Below are positions 31,761-43,600 of a DNA stretch of 48,705 bases, one piece after another. Under the pieces are notes generated by a model that saw only the letters and a list, made by a program, of their open reading frames with translations, was not told where the DNA came from and ran no database searches. The position numbers and the translations under genes are program-made. Each line of letters opens with the position of its first letter. The stretch's first letter is position 1. The stretch is from Chara braunii (lineage: Eukaryota > Streptophyta > Charophyceae > Charales > Characeae), in NCBI GenBank assembly GCA_003427395.1, contig BFEA01000728.1, positions 586,937 through 635,641 on the forward strand, in the 5' to 3' direction.

Positions 31761-32984
31761 CATCACTCCAGATTTAGTGAAGGGCAATCCAAGGTGAAGA
31801 GATAAGGTCTTTGGGGCATTATGATCTTGATAACATATGAATTAAAAAGACAAAAATGAGAGAAAAACCAAAAAGGAGTTGGTCGTTTTTTTGTCTAGGC
31901 CATGGATCTGAGATCAGATCTCATAGAGGAGGGGATATGGTCATTTTTTGTGGGGCCAGCTCAAACGGTTAATTCCGGAAGGAGTTGGCGGCCCAAAATG
32001 GAAAAAAAACAAAAGAAAGAAAAAGACGAAACAGTGCATTTCCCTGAAAATGGAGGTCGGATGCACAAAAAATTGAAAAAGTGAGCATTCGGGCTCAAAT
32101 CTGAAGGAAGGGTCACTAGGGGGTAGCTCAGATTAATGTTGGCATTGGATCCCAGTCAGATCTAAGGCTGAAACGACACCGAAGTACAAAAAAATACCTC
32201 GACCTACTCAAATTGAGGTAGAACTAGGAAAAATCGAGAAAAAGACTCACAATGCCTTTATCTTTCAAGTAGGGTCGCCCCTTGGATATTCGGACTCAAG
32301 GGGCAGAATCTGAAAAGGAAAATAAGGTGTGGGGAGATTCTAGAGGCAGGACGAGCTGTTACCAACCACTCGAACTGCATGTACCTGGCCAAAAAGAGGC
32401 CCACGTGCTCCCGAAGAGGCCAAGTGAAGAAAAAAAACCTTGGGGGTACCTCGGTTCATTTCGGGGCATATGGGGAGGTCCATGGGCTGACCGAAGTGCT
32501 GTACCCAGCCTACATAAGCTGGGGGAGCAGCCCCAGACTGCGAAGGAGAGAAGAAGGTTAGTAGGGGTCTACTTAACCCTCCTAGAGGGGGGAACTCCAT
32601 AGCCTTAGTGGTAGGAGTTTGTCATAACCTCAGAGAGACTCAGGAAGGAGGGAGATGAAAGTTTGAAGAAGAAGGAAGTCATAGCAGGGCTGCAAGTGTG
32701 CAAAGAGAGAGAAGGGTTCACCGAGATTGACATCTCCAGATCAAGATACATAAGGATATGAGTGAGAACCTTTTTTTTTTTTTTTTTTCCTTCTTCCTCT
32801 TCTCCCTCTTCTTCCTCTTCTCTTTCTTTTCCTTCATCTCCTTCTTTTTTTTCTCTCATTCTTCTTCACCTAATTATTCTCCATATTTTTCCATCTCCTT
32901 CCTCTCTCCTCTCCATCTCCATAACTAACATACTAAGAATGAGAAAGGTAGAAAGTAACTTCTCCATTAGAGATTGCCTCCATG
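31761..32984. other. No supported gene; contains an 18-base T tract
   Basis: Short frames without domains. Poly-T at 32771-32788 is followed by a CTT/TCC-rich stretch to about 32930. Probably old repeat DNA. Confidence 0.4.
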
Positions 32985-34880
32985 TAGCCCAGTTGTTCAC
33001 TTCAAAGTACTTCAACACTTTGCATTACTCTCCCTTCACTTTTTGATCATCTTTCCACTAGGGTATGAATCGCAACTCTATTTCCTAATCTTCTTAGTGT
33101 TGATGTTATCATATGCTGATAGTTTCCCAATTTCCCAACTTCAAAGTATATCGTCACTTTGGATTTTGAGTTTTTATGCATGAGGCCTTCACAACTTGAT
33201 CATCTTTCCATTTGGTTGTAAATCGCAACTTTATTTCTTGATCTTCTTAGTGTTGATGTTATCATATCCTCATAATTTGTCTATTTTCTCACTTCAAAGT
33301 ATTTTGCCACTTTGCATTTGGGGTTTCCATGTATGAGACTGAGATTCACTCACTCGTCCTTCACTCTCCCTTTACTTTTTATTCATCTTCTCACTTGAGT
33401 GTAAATCGCAACTCTATTTTTTTATTTTCTTAGTGTTGTTGTCTTCATATACTCATGATTTGCCTATTTTCTCACTTCAAAGTATTTTGTCACTTTGTAT
33501 TTTGAGTTTTAAAGTTTTCATGCATGAGAGTGAGTTTCACTCAGTGACACTTTCCCTTCACTTTTTTATCATCTTTCCACTTGGGTGTAAATTGCAACTC
33601 TATTTCTTGATCTTCTTAGCATTGATGTCATCATATGCTCATAATTTGCCCATTACCGCACTTCGAAGTATTTCGCCACTTTGCATTTTGAGCTTCCATG
33701 CATGAAACTCACACTCCTTTCACTTTTTGATCATCTTTCCACTTGGGTGTAATCACAACTCTATTTCTTGATCTTCTTAGTATTGATATCATCATATGCT
33801 CATGATTTGCTCATTTTTCCATTTCAAAGTATTTCACCACTTTGCATTTTGAGTTTCCACGCATAAGAGTGAGTTTCATTCACTTTCCCGTAACTTTTTG
33901 ATCATCTTCTCACTTGGGTGTAAATCGCAGCTCCATTTCTTGCTCATTTTAGTGTTGATGTCATCATGTGCTCATGCTTTGTCAATTTTCCCACTTCAAA
34001 GTATTTCGCCATTTTGCATTTTTAGTTTTCATGCATGACGTCACTTTTTGTTCATCTTCTAACTTGGGTGTAAATTGCAACTTCATTTCTTGCGCATTTT
34101 AGTGTTTATGTCATCATGTGTTCATGCCTCGTCCATTTTCTCACTTCAAAGTATTTCGTCACTTTGCATTTTGAGTTTCCATGCATGAGAGTTAGTTTCA
34201 CTCACTGCTCCTTCACTTTTTCTTAATCTTCTCACTTGGGCATAAATTGCAACTCCATTTCTTGGTCATTTTAGTGTTTATATCATCATGTGCTCATGCT
34301 TTGTCCATTTTCCCATTTTAAAGTTTTTCTCCACTTTTCATTTTGAGTTTCCAGCTTTCCATCAAATTTCATGCATTAGAGTGAGTTTCACTAACTCTTC
34401 CTTCACTTTTTGTTCATCTTCTCACTTAGGTGTAAATCGCAACTTCATTTCTTGCTCATTTTAGTGTTGATGTCATCATGTGTTCATGCTTTATCCATTT
34501 CCAGATTTCAAAGTATTTCGTCACTTTGCATTTTGAGTTTCCATGCATAAGAGTGAGTTTCACTCTTTCTCCCTTCACTTTTTTGTCATCTTCTCACTCG
34601 GGTATAAATCGCAACTTCATTCCTTGCTTTTCTTAGTTTGATGTTATCATATGCTCATGCTTTGTCTATTTTTTCACTTCAAAGTATTTTGTTGCCTTGC
34701 GTTTTGAATTTTTCTACATGACTTCACTTCTTGTTAATCTTATCACTTGGGTGTAAATCGCAACTCTATTTCTTGCTCATCTTAGTTTTGATGTCATCAT
34801 GTACTGGTACTTTGTCAATTTTCCCACTTCAAAGTATTCCGTCACTTTGCTTTGTGTATTTCCTAGTCTGGGAGAGAGTT
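32985..34880 (+). repeat. Satellite array, ~170-bp monomer, about 12 copies
   Basis: The word CACTTCAAAGTATTTCG followed by CACTTTGCATTTTGAG recurs at about 32998, 33138, 33291, 33474, 33660, 33821, 33993, 34143, 34315, 34505, 34676 and 34826, so monomers are 140-190 bp. Each also contains TTTCCATGCATGAGAG, CTTGGGTGTAAATCGCAAC and TTGATGTCATCATGTGCTC. The size is close to a nucleosome repeat. Open frames through it are incidental. Confidence 0.95.
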
Positions 34881-35644
34881 TCACTCACTTTCCCTCCTTT
34901 TTTTTTTCAATTTTTTTTACTTTGATGTAAAGTGGAACCTCAATCCTTGTCCATTTTTTTGACATGGTCGTATGTACACGGTAAAAATTGTGTATCTGTG
35001 GCAGCTCACCCCCATGTGCTCTATTTAAATGACACAATAATCCCCCCCGTGCTTTGTTTGAACATTGTTTCACCCCCGATTGTGCCCTACTTGAACACAG
35101 TAAGGAAAGGGAAAGTAGGTAGGGGACTGTGACTGATGTTGCTACTGCTGCTACTGATAATGAGAGTGTTGTTGTTGCTGCTGATGCCTGGCCAAGCCCT
35201 TCTTGCTGCTGCTGCTAAGAAAGTTGTTGTCCAGCCCCCGGGGCGGATGCCGGTCCGGAATGGCCAACTGGCCAGTACGGCTAGAGGGTGTCGGAAACTA
35301 AGTTCGCCAAAACAGCGGATATAAGGGCTGAGACTAAAGAGACCCCATATCCTAGGAATATACAGATGGTCTGCAAAACCACCAGACCCTCTGAGTCAAT
35401 TTTCCCACAGAAACGGGAAATGGACTTCCTCGAACTGTTGACTTAGAGCCTCGGGCGGTGTCCGAAACTGACAAGTATGGGCAAATGGCGATGAAATCAG
35501 GGCGGATTTTAGGTTAATCTGATTTTTTCTTGCAATTCTGAATTTTGTAAAGTCTGAGTGTCTGTTGCAAGTTTGAATTTCGCAAGTCCGGGTTTTCGGA
35601 TGGTTCAGACGATTAGACAACGCAAATAGGGAGAGACCGGAAGC
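34881..35644. other. No supported gene; CTG/TTG-rich stretch
   Basis: 35136-35220 is GCT/GTT-rich and yields a poly-Leu frame, a low-complexity artefact. The rest shows no repeat or domain that I can recognise. Confidence 0.4.
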
Positions 35645-36760
35645 TTAGGACCCACCATAGCCAAACACCTTCACACCTTCTTCCACCTTCACCTCCTTCA
35701 CCGGACTGTCATTATAGCCAAGCACCTTCACACCTTCCACCTCCACCTCCTTCACCCATCCACCATTACTGAGTACCTTCAGACCTTCTTCCACCTCCAC
35801 CTCTTTCACCAATCCACCATAACCAAGCACTTTCACACCTTCTTCCACCTCCACCTCCTTCACCCATCCACCATAGCCAAGTACCTTCACACCTTCTTCC
35901 ACCTCCACCTCGTTTACCCATCCACTATAGCCGAGTACCTTCGCACCTTCTTCCACCTCNNNNNNNNNNNNNNNNNNNNNNNNNNNNNNNNNNNNNNNNN
36001 NNNNNNNNNNNNNNNNNNNNNNNNNNNNNNNNNNCACCCATAGCCAAGCACCTTCACACCTTCCATTTCCACCTCCTTCACTCATCCACCATAGCCAAGT
36101 ACCTTCACACCTTCTTCCACCTCCACCTCCTTCACCCATTCACCATAGCCAAGTACCTTCACAACTTTCTTCACCTCCACCTCCTTCACCCATCCACCAT
36201 AGCCAAGCACCTTCACATCTTCTTCCACCTCCACCTCCTTCACCCATCCACCATAGCTAAGTACCTTCGCACCTTCTTACACCTCCACCCCCTTCACCGA
36301 TCCACCATAGCCAAGCACCTTCACACCTTCTTTCACCTCCACCTCCTTCACCCATCCACCATAGCCAAGTACCTTCACACCTTTTTCCGCCTCCACCTCC
36401 TTTACTCATCCACCATAGTCAAGCACCTTCACACCTTCTTCCCCCTCCACCTCCTTCATCCATCCACCATAGCCAAGTACCTTCACACCTTGCCAATCAC
36501 CTTCGCACCTTCTCCTACCTCGACCTCCTTCACCCATTCGCCATAGCCAAGCACCTTCACACCTTCTTCCACCTCTACCTCCTTCACCCATCCACCATAG
36601 CCAAGTACCTTTTCACCTTCTTCCTCCTCCACCTCCTTCACCCATCCACCATAGTCGAGTACCTTCACACCATCTTCCTCCTCCACCTCTTTCACCCATC
36701 CACCATAGCCAAGTACCTTCACCCCTTCTTCCATCTCCACCTCCACCTCCCTCACCAACC
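35645..36760 (-). repeat. 54-bp minisatellite encoding an 18-residue Val/Glu repeat on the minus strand
   Basis: About 20 units of 54 bases (on the plus strand, CCATCCACCATAGCCAAG, then TACCTTCACACCTTCTTCC, then ACCTCCACCTCCTTCAC). On the minus strand each unit gives GGWVKEVEVEEGVKVLGY. The frame stays open for 164 codons (36139-35645, crossing the N gap) and 91 codons (36758-36483) but is broken by unit-length changes elsewhere. It may be a minisatellite inside a former gene or a non-coding repeat. No flanking coding sequence was found. Confidence 0.93.
35960..36034. other. Assembly gap (75 N)
   Basis: 75 consecutive N inside the minisatellite. Repeat number at this locus is therefore unknown. 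Confidence 1.
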
Positions 36761-36861
36761 AATGCCATGGTCCGAGACATATAAGGTATCAGATCGTTAA
36801 AGGAGTTGTAGGCAGGACGGTAAGATAAGTGGAGGGTAGGTTGGATTAAGCTTAGGGGAGG

Positions 36862-36863
<2 letters not shown>

Positions 36864-36905
<42 letters not shown>
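36864..36905. repeat. (CT)n microsatellite
   Basis: About 42 bases of uninterrupted CT. Confidence 0.97.
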
Positions 36906-36908
<3 letters not shown>

Positions 36909-38125
36909 ATCGCCAACTTCTTCTATCTTCCTCTTCCGAACCCCAAGGTCAACCCTTATCCACTCTTCCTTCCTTTCTTAGCATGTAACTAACCCTTCCC
37001 CCACTCACTTGTTACATTTAGAGAGTAGGAGTTGTGAAAGAACTCTGAATCTCACTTGGTGGAAGAAGAGGGCAAGGGGAGGACTGTCGGCCCCTTGTGC
37101 CACCAAGAAGATAAGAAAGAGAAGAGCTTGACGGGCTTGTCGGTTAACAAAGTCCGAGAAGGACTAGAAAGAGTTGCCAAGTAAAAGAAAAGTCAGTTGA
37201 CTCAACCAGAATCCCGACTGCATTACTAAGAGAAGAGGATGGCTTAGAGGAAGGAAAGAAATGAGCGGAAGCGAACCTAAGGAACATAGAAGGAAATTAT
37301 GCATGTGGGAGGGATTATGTGTTGACCCCAAATGGGGGTTGTATTTCTCTACATTGTATTGAGTGTGCAGGTGAGTAGCCTTTGTGGATGCCTTGAGTTG
37401 GACGGTGCCCGGATAGGTCGGGCAACAAGAGGGAAGATGAGACATAAACTAAGCGGGTTGTGAACGAAACCCTTGCTTGTGGATGAAAACCTTTGTGGAT
37501 GTGGCTCGAGTGTGAATGAAAAGAAAGGCATGGTCTTCTTAGTTGAAGTCTGCAAAGGTGTCGGACGGTCGAGAGCGCCGCCAAGTCCTATGAGTATGCG
37601 GGTGGGAACCCCGAAAAGACTAAGGGGTGCTTAGGGAAGCAACAAAACTTGATGGATGATGTGTGGGACAATGAGTGCTAATGCGTAGGCCGGCTAAGAG
37701 GATAAAGAGTGTCCCCCACCTCGATGAAGTCATAGGACCATTACATTAGTGAATGAATGTGTGACCCAAGTAAGACGTTTGTCCTGCGCATAAGAGAAAA
37801 GAAGTCTTTCAAAGAACCCCTAAACTGCATGTGTATTGGAAGGAGCAATTGCATGGGAACACGGCAAAGTATCGAGAAATGGACCTTTGCGAGTGAACAA
37901 CAAAATTGTCCCATTTAGCGAGAAAGTTGAGCTACATCCCCAATGCCAAAGCTCTCTCGCTCGATGGTTCATCCCCATCCATCTCAAAGCTTTAGGTGGG
38001 GGTGACCCTATGACGAATGGCTCCGCGCCCTGAGCATGAGTGTGGGCGGAGCCGAGCCAGCTGGGACCCGCAGATGGGTCGACTCAGGCTCGAAAGTCTA
38101 AAAGGGTGAGGCCCTACAAGGTTAT
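36906..38125. other. No supported gene
   Basis: Frames at 37164-37584 (minus) and 37836-38033 (plus) are short and lack domains. No clear repeat beyond short words (GTGGATG(A/T)AAACC). Confidence 0.35.
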
Positions 38126-38311
38126 AACAGGAGGCAGAGTAAAAGGGAAGGTATGCTTCATTTCTCTTTAGATCTTCATGTTACTGTTCAGTTGACTTCC
38201 AATCTTCAACCTATACTTAACAGGAGGCAGAGTAAAAGGGAAGGTATGCTCCATTTCTCTTCAGATCTTCATGTTACTGTTCATTTCACTTCCAATCTTC
38301 AACCTATATCT
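38126..38311 (+). repeat. 93-bp tandem duplication
   Basis: Starts AACAGGAGGCAGAGTAAAAG at 38126 and again at 38219. The second copy runs into the larger repeat shared with 46511-46893. Confidence 0.9.
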
Positions 38312-38600
38312 TCAGCTTATACTTAGTTTTTGTATATGTCCTTCATCTTCATACTTCCATTCATTTGACTTCTGATCTTCATATCGTCTATTCTCTCAAC
38401 GATGCTCATTCGTATTTATTTGTTAGTAGCACAAAAAAGGGGGGTCGAGAGGAGGTGGAGGGAAAGGGATAGAAGACGGAGTTCTATAGGAGTGTGGGGT
38501 AGGGGGAGGTGGAGGATAAGGGGCAGAAAAGAAACATGTGAAGGGCAGGATAGATAATGACATGCAAACGACAAGGGAGAGGTGGATAACAAACTTCGCA
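38228..38600 (-). repeat. Direct repeat flanking the Penelope-like element, distal copy
   Basis: About 370 bases match 46511-46893 in the same orientation, with landmarks AGATCTTCAT, CTCAACGATGCTCATTCGTA, TAGCACAAAA and GAGTGTGGGGTAGGGGGAGG. On the minus strand the position of the TATA box seen in the other copy reads CTATAGAAC, a damaged version. Confidence 0.85.
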
Positions 38601-38672
38601 GAGTTCTAAACATTCACCGATGGAACAGACTACTCTAGAATGACACAGGGTTGCAAAAAAAATACTTTTTGA

Positions 38673-39068
38673 TTAAGGAGTCAATGGTAAGTGGCCAACC
38701 CTAGAAACCAGACAGGACCGGTTTGGGTGTGGATTATGGAAGCACTGCATCCAATTTTCGTAGTCACAATTGCTGCGTCGAATGGCGTGGTGCAGACAGA
38801 TGTCAGAGGCTACGTGACTCCTACATGCTAGAAACACAGAGGCAGGTCGACCGCAATTATAAAGACATTGTCGTATCAGCCCCTGTTTACAAACTGGACA
38901 TGACATGTTAAGGTGCCGTACATGAGTACAGTACTGACTGTCGTCGTACGTATTGAAGCAAAACTCGTATGGACTATCCTTCATAATCCTCACGGCACAA
39001 GGCATGCGAAGTTGCGAACCACATGCTAATTGAATCTCCGGCGGGTCAGAAAAAACGGCATGGAGCAT
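38673..39068 (-). pseudogene. Cys-rich module 2 of the Penelope-like element
   Basis: The 131-codon frame contains LACGSQLRMPC, CPVCKQGLIRQCLYNCGRP, then a further LAC-x2-H and CLHH-type Cys/His pattern. The block CP-x-C-x2-GL-x2-QCL-x-NC-x-R-P repeats that of module 1 at 39418-39768, so the two are paralogous modules. The spacing suggests zinc binding, similar to RING- or B-box-like folds, but no known family matches by eye. It lies downstream of the RT on the same strand. Whether it belongs to the same protein is not shown. Confidence 0.5.
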
Positions 39069-39417
39069 ATTTCTTGGGTTTCCTTAGTATTCATTCCTTC
39101 TCTATGGGTAGACAACGACAAGGAGGATCGGTCCAAAGCAAGGGCATTCAGCTGCTACAGAATTTGTCCGCAACAACTTGCCCTAATGGTGATAAACTAT
39201 CAGCACATCGCTTCGCAAGTGCTTCATATAGAAGTTTATTTTCCTCCTCGGGTTGTTGTGTCTATCGTTCATCTGGCAAGGAATAGGAAGATTCGTCTGC
39301 AGTTGTCGTAGGTGCATGACCAACACTGCATGTGGGACAAGCTGCGAGAGAATGTGGAGGATGATGACACCGGGGATAGTCCACGCAATAATGGCACATA
39401 CTTTCTATGACAACTTT

Positions 39418-39768
39418 CTAAAAACATTGATGACGCATGGCATGTTGCTGACATGTCATTGGTATGGAAGGCTGACGTGCACAATTATTTAGGCATTGCA
39501 GATCTAGGCCACAATGGCATGTCGGGCACGTAATGAGGGGTTGGGGGGGATGAGCACAAGACAAGGGATCATAGTTTTCATGTGAAAGGTTTTCAGCGAC
39601 CATTCCTTTATAGTGTTCGAAACAGAGGCTATGCGGTGTACATGCCAACCGAACTGTACCTGTGTGACGACACAATGGGAGGGCACAACCACAATCCCCT
39701 GGAGAGGTCCCTTCACTCTTTGTAGTAGAATCAGTCGGACTGCTCTCCAGGGGATGCAATGCTTGCAA
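39418..39768 (-). pseudogene. Cys-rich module 1 of the Penelope-like element
   Basis: The frame contains CGCALPLCRHTG, LACTPHSLCFEH, ENYDPLSCAHP and CPTCHCGLDLQCLNNCARQP, ending TCQQHAMRHQC. Regular Cys and His spacing suggests a multi-zinc domain. It shares its central block with module 2. A third, more damaged piece near 39330 on the same strand shows CPTCSVGH. Function unknown; nucleic-acid or protein binding is plausible. Confidence 0.5.
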
Positions 39769-40421
39769 GTGCTCATCGACATACTGTTCCTGATGGACGA
39801 GTCAGACCGAGCAATTCCTCACCACTTGGTGATACAAAGAGTTAATATTTCCCGCTATGCGCACCCTACTGCCATTGTTCCATAGGATCCATGCATTATC
39901 GGCAAATGTAAGAGAACTGAAATGACGTGGACGATGTAAGATATATGCCCGAATATTCGGATCCATGTCTGGCACATGGTATTGTGGAGCAGTTTGAAAT
40001 TATAGTCGTTTACCCATAAATGTCATCGACAGGACTTCTATGTTAGTGTGTTCACACCAGGTGTAGTACTATCGTCCTCAGGGCAGACAACACGGTGCTC
40101 TTCTTCTATCCTACAGACAACGTCTGCGAAATCAGAAACCATTTAAGGGTTACAATTGTTAGCAAAAAGACGTACACTAATGGCATAGAACGTGCATTGC
40201 GGCCTCGCTGTAGCACTATGATATCATCTGATTCCGTAGTTTGCACTGTAGGGAGAGACTCGTTCAACTATGCAGCTTGCACAAGTGGTGGAGACTCATG
40301 GAGGTCTTGACTATTTTTGTCGGGTGCCTCCAACTGTATTGAGTCCGTTGGCTCTAGTATGCGTTCCGAAGATAGATCTTAAGTCGGGAGCTCCATCAGG
40401 TGATTAGACGACGGGTCATTG

Positions 40422-40724
40422 TCATTTGGGGCAGGGGGAGCAATCGGGGTTAGATGGATGAGAGAGGGGCAGGTCAGAAAAGTGAAAAAAGGGTGGTCCA
40501 AATGCAGGAAGCGGAAGCTTATCAACTGCACTTATACTCAAAGCGGTTGCTAGTCGTGCAAATGTTGCACATGTAGCTGCACCCTGTGTCCGGTGCACAC
40601 GCAGGCCTGCGACACTGAAGAAATCATCGCCACATTGCAGGCATCGGACTCGACATGTACTATTCCTGGTAGCGTGTAGTGAAGGCAAGGATGTTGTTCC
40701 GAAAGGTTGCCAGCATGCCGACAT
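40422..40724 (-). pseudogene. C2HC-type zinc finger piece
   Basis: The frame contains CLQCGDDFFSVAGLRVHRTQ followed by GAATC: C-x2-C-x12-H-x7-C, the spacing of a C2H2-like finger whose last His is replaced by Cys. The fingertip (FFSVAGLRVH) is typical. It lies between the RT and the Cys-rich modules on the same strand and may belong to the same polyprotein. Frame breaks on both sides. Confidence 0.5.
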
Positions 40725-40849
40725 AGCAAATCTCTAATCCCTGCAGGAGGTGCAGTGATCATGATGTTCAAGGATAACCGAGGCCGTTGTCTTGGAGGCT
40801 GTGGTGGAGACGGAGAACGTCCCCGCCGAAGAGGCATCTACAACAGTCG

Positions 40850-41255
40850 ATCTAACGACGGATGCTTTCACCGACAGGGCCCTTGTCGCGGCTGATCCAA
40901 CCATGAATGTAATGATGGTGATGATAATGCGGAGGTCGATGACGAAGAGGAGACCTGCGAGGTGGTGGAGGGGGAGTTAGGAAAAGAGGAAGAGGAAGAA
41001 GTAGAGGAGGCAGATAAGGAGTTGATGTCATAGAAGATGTCGGCGGAGGGAGTGTTGGTAATAATGGTTGTGGCGATGGTAAAGATGATGGTGGCAGTGT
41101 CGATGGCAGCACTGGTGGTGCTGGTTGGGGGGGGGGGGGAGATGGTGGAAGACGAGGGGGCAGTGGTGTTGAGGATGCTGGAGGTGGTGGTTGTGGTGGT
41201 GGCAGCGGTGGCGGCGGTGGAAACGATATACTTTCCACTGCCACCGTATTGGTAG
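40850..41255 (-). other. Pro-rich / CCT-rich low-complexity stretch
   Basis: On the minus strand one frame is almost pure Pro/Ser/Leu and the neighbouring frame Thr/His-rich. The plus strand is GGT-rich with a 12-14 base G run near 41127. If translated it would be a flexible linker after the RT thumb. It cannot be judged from sequence alone. Confidence 0.5.
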
Positions 41256-41355
41256 GATGCTTCCCTCCTCTCTTGCAGCCTCTTCAGCCAAATTTGACGC
41301 GGCTGGCCTGGTGTCCTGCCGGATTGGCATATCCACATTAGCGTTTGGCATTTCG

Positions 41356-41622
41356 GCAGGAATAACGGGACTGGGCGATATGTGGAGGGCTAATGTTGCC
41401 CACGGTCAACATCGGTGTTGGGCTGCGGGAAGTGGCCTATTGCGTTTGTTGGTGAGGAAGATTTGTACGCATAATTATTGGCAGGAATAACGGGACTGAG
41501 CGACATGTGGAGGGCTAATGCTGTCTCTTATACACATCTAGATGTGTATAAGAGACAGGTGTTAGGCTGCGGGAAGTGGCCTATTGCGTTTGTTGGTGAG
41601 GAAGATTTGCCCGCATAATTAG
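41356..41622. repeat. Near-duplicate segment around a second adapter
   Basis: 41356-41395 matches 41481-41520 at 38 of 40 bases. 41415-41478 matches 41559-41622 with a few differences. The adapter at 41521-41558 separates the second pair. The mismatches suggest that a mate-pair read from another copy of the element was built in here. Confidence 0.88.
41521..41558. other. Second Nextera mate-pair junction adapter (artefact)
   Basis: The same 38-base double mosaic end as at 20136-20173. It interrupts the minus-strand element between the RT thumb and the downstream region, so continuity there must not be interpreted biologically. Confidence 0.97.
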
Positions 41623-42990
41623 CACGTGTGGTTGTGTGGAAGACCTGCATGCAAAATTAGCGTCCGAGAGTGAGTGGGTGATTGCCCAGCGTAGCATGCA
41701 GGGAAACCAGTTTGAAAGGCGTGTAACATGAGTAGGTTGTCGACGCTGCCATCCACCCACATATGCAGTCCATTTTCTTTCCATGACATCGAGGGAATGG
41801 ACCCTAATAAGCGTTTGTCGTGTCAGGGAAGTCATCGCAACTTTAAAGTCGGCGATATTGTTACAGATATATTCAAATCGTGATAACTGCCTTGTAAGCA
41901 CACCTGCAGGCTGATGAGTTGGGGCATTAGAGGGAATGTTCATGCCTCAGCCTTATCAAACATGCCAATGCAAGTGAGTTGTCCAGCCGAACCAGGATTC
42001 TTGCCCCAAGGAAAAGGCACGACCCATCTTGCTCAATAGTGTCTTTCAACTCGAGACCATATCGAGCAAGAGGGGGCGGTGATGTCTTCCAAGATAAGAT
42101 GTCATCAATGAACTGGTACGTGAATGCATGTGCTTGCGCAATGCGCAGATCCCGCTGACAAAGTGCATCGACGAACTGCGCTTCGTCCCAATAAAGTGTA
42201 AGGTTGGCAATTTCTGGCCCGACGTAAGTGCCCATAGGGATACCTACCACCTGATGGCGCAAAGTGCCATTCCTTGTATAGAGATAAGTATTAGAAACCA
42301 CAAACCGCAAATGTTGTTCTATTTTTGACACGGAAAGGGTGTCCGAACCATGTAAAGTAACCCACTCCTCACAACGAGGACCTCCTACGTACTGGCCTTC
42401 TTCCTTGCGGAATCCACACCAAGGCGTAATCATGTGCTTCACGAACCGCATTTAGGACATTGTTAAGAATCTTATCATGTGGCAGGTTGGTGTACATGGT
42501 CGTAAAATCTGGTGTATGAGGCGTATAGCCTCGAAGGGATTGTGCGTTCTGCTTGAGATCCAATATGACTTCCTCAACACTTTGCACGATCCAACAACGT
42601 CGTACACTTACTTCTTGATAAAGCTCATTGTCCTTATTGCACAGAGACTTGATCACGCCTTGGATAACGTAGTTAAGTTCGTGGGAGATCGTTGTTGTAC
42701 TGGCAAGAGGCTTATGAGGGGGGATGTTATGCAGATCTGAAACCGAAGATTGACAAGGTGTTGTGCGAGGTGAAGACCGAGAAAGGTTGTTGTGTTGAGT
42801 AACGCCAAGTTTTGGGCCAAGGCCAGGCGGGGATTTATGTGCTTTAAGTGCAAAGTAGAGATAGGGCAAGGTGTCAGTATGTCGATAACCCAAACGTTGA
42901 TTGAAAAGCGCATGGCGTTCAAGGCATAAGCGGTTAACAGGGACCCCCACGTTTCAGCCCTGGGTAACCCCCTTAACCCTGAAAAGTGCA
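41581..42990 (-). pseudogene. Reverse transcriptase of the Penelope-like element (fingers, palm, thumb)
   Basis: Pieces in order on the minus strand. LPYLYFALKAHKSPPG (about 42870), the K-x-HK-x-P finger motif of Penelope-like RTs. SVEEVILDL, then TPDFTTMYTNLPHDKI (about 42515-42470), motif A with the first catalytic Asp. LRHQVVGIPMGTYVG (about 42246-42232), motif B. FTYQFIDDILSW (about 42112-42089), motif C with the Asp pair. DGSCLFLGARI, a motif E-like block. Then a thumb-like segment (LTRQLSRFEYICNN) to 41581. Frame changes near 42750, 42450 and 41935 break it. All catalytic Asp residues survive, so decay is moderate. Confidence 0.88.
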
Positions 42991-43197
42991 TTGGAGATCA
43001 TTTTTTTTAGTTTTTTTTCTTTTGCCCTGTTTTATTTTTGGTCAAGGTCTGTGTGTGCCAAGTTTGGTGTTTGTTGGGGTCTTGGAGTTGATTGTTTTAT
43101 CTAGCGATGAAAAATCCTGAAAATCCTGACAACTGAAAAGTCTTAGAGTGAATTTTGCATGAAAACACACTTTTGCCTTGCTGTTTTATAAGTTAAA

Positions 43198-43222
43198 TTT
43201 TTTTTTTTTTTTTTTTTTTTTT
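43198..43222. repeat. Poly-T tract
   Basis: About 25 T on the plus strand, within a spacer between the two RT parts. On the element strand this is poly-A. Confidence 0.95.
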
Positions 43223-43600
43223 GTAAGTAGTTAGTATGATCTCCACTCTATGAAGTGGTGGCAAGTTTGGTTAAAATGACCCTTGGGTTTATTATAAATG
43301 GCCTGATAAGTGGTTTGAAAATTGAGGCCTCCGTTAACCGGCTCTCATTCAAGGAGACTGACCCACAGACGCCGATGCCAGATCGTAAGTAGGACTATCA
43401 AGATGCTGTGATAACTTATACGTGTACCAATGCTTGCGGTTGATTGTCATGTTGTGCAATGTTTTATCGACAGGTACTATGGCGAATTGTTGTTGTACTT
43501 GTCGCAGAGATGTATAAGCAACACGTGAGGCAACTTGAGTGGGTGCATGCTAGTGTGACGTAGATAAATTCTGTTGGCATCTTGAAAGAATTGTTGTATG

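Noticed and set aside
33001-34925. Short open frames in the satellite
   Set aside because: They repeat with the monomer and have no start or domain logic.
35136-35324. Poly-Leu frame resembling a signal peptide
   Set aside because: GCT/GTT/CTG triplet repeat; no mature protein follows.
40852-41338. Pro-rich or Thr/His-rich protein as a separate gene
   Set aside because: Low-complexity CCT/CAC repeats; at best a linker of the retroelement.
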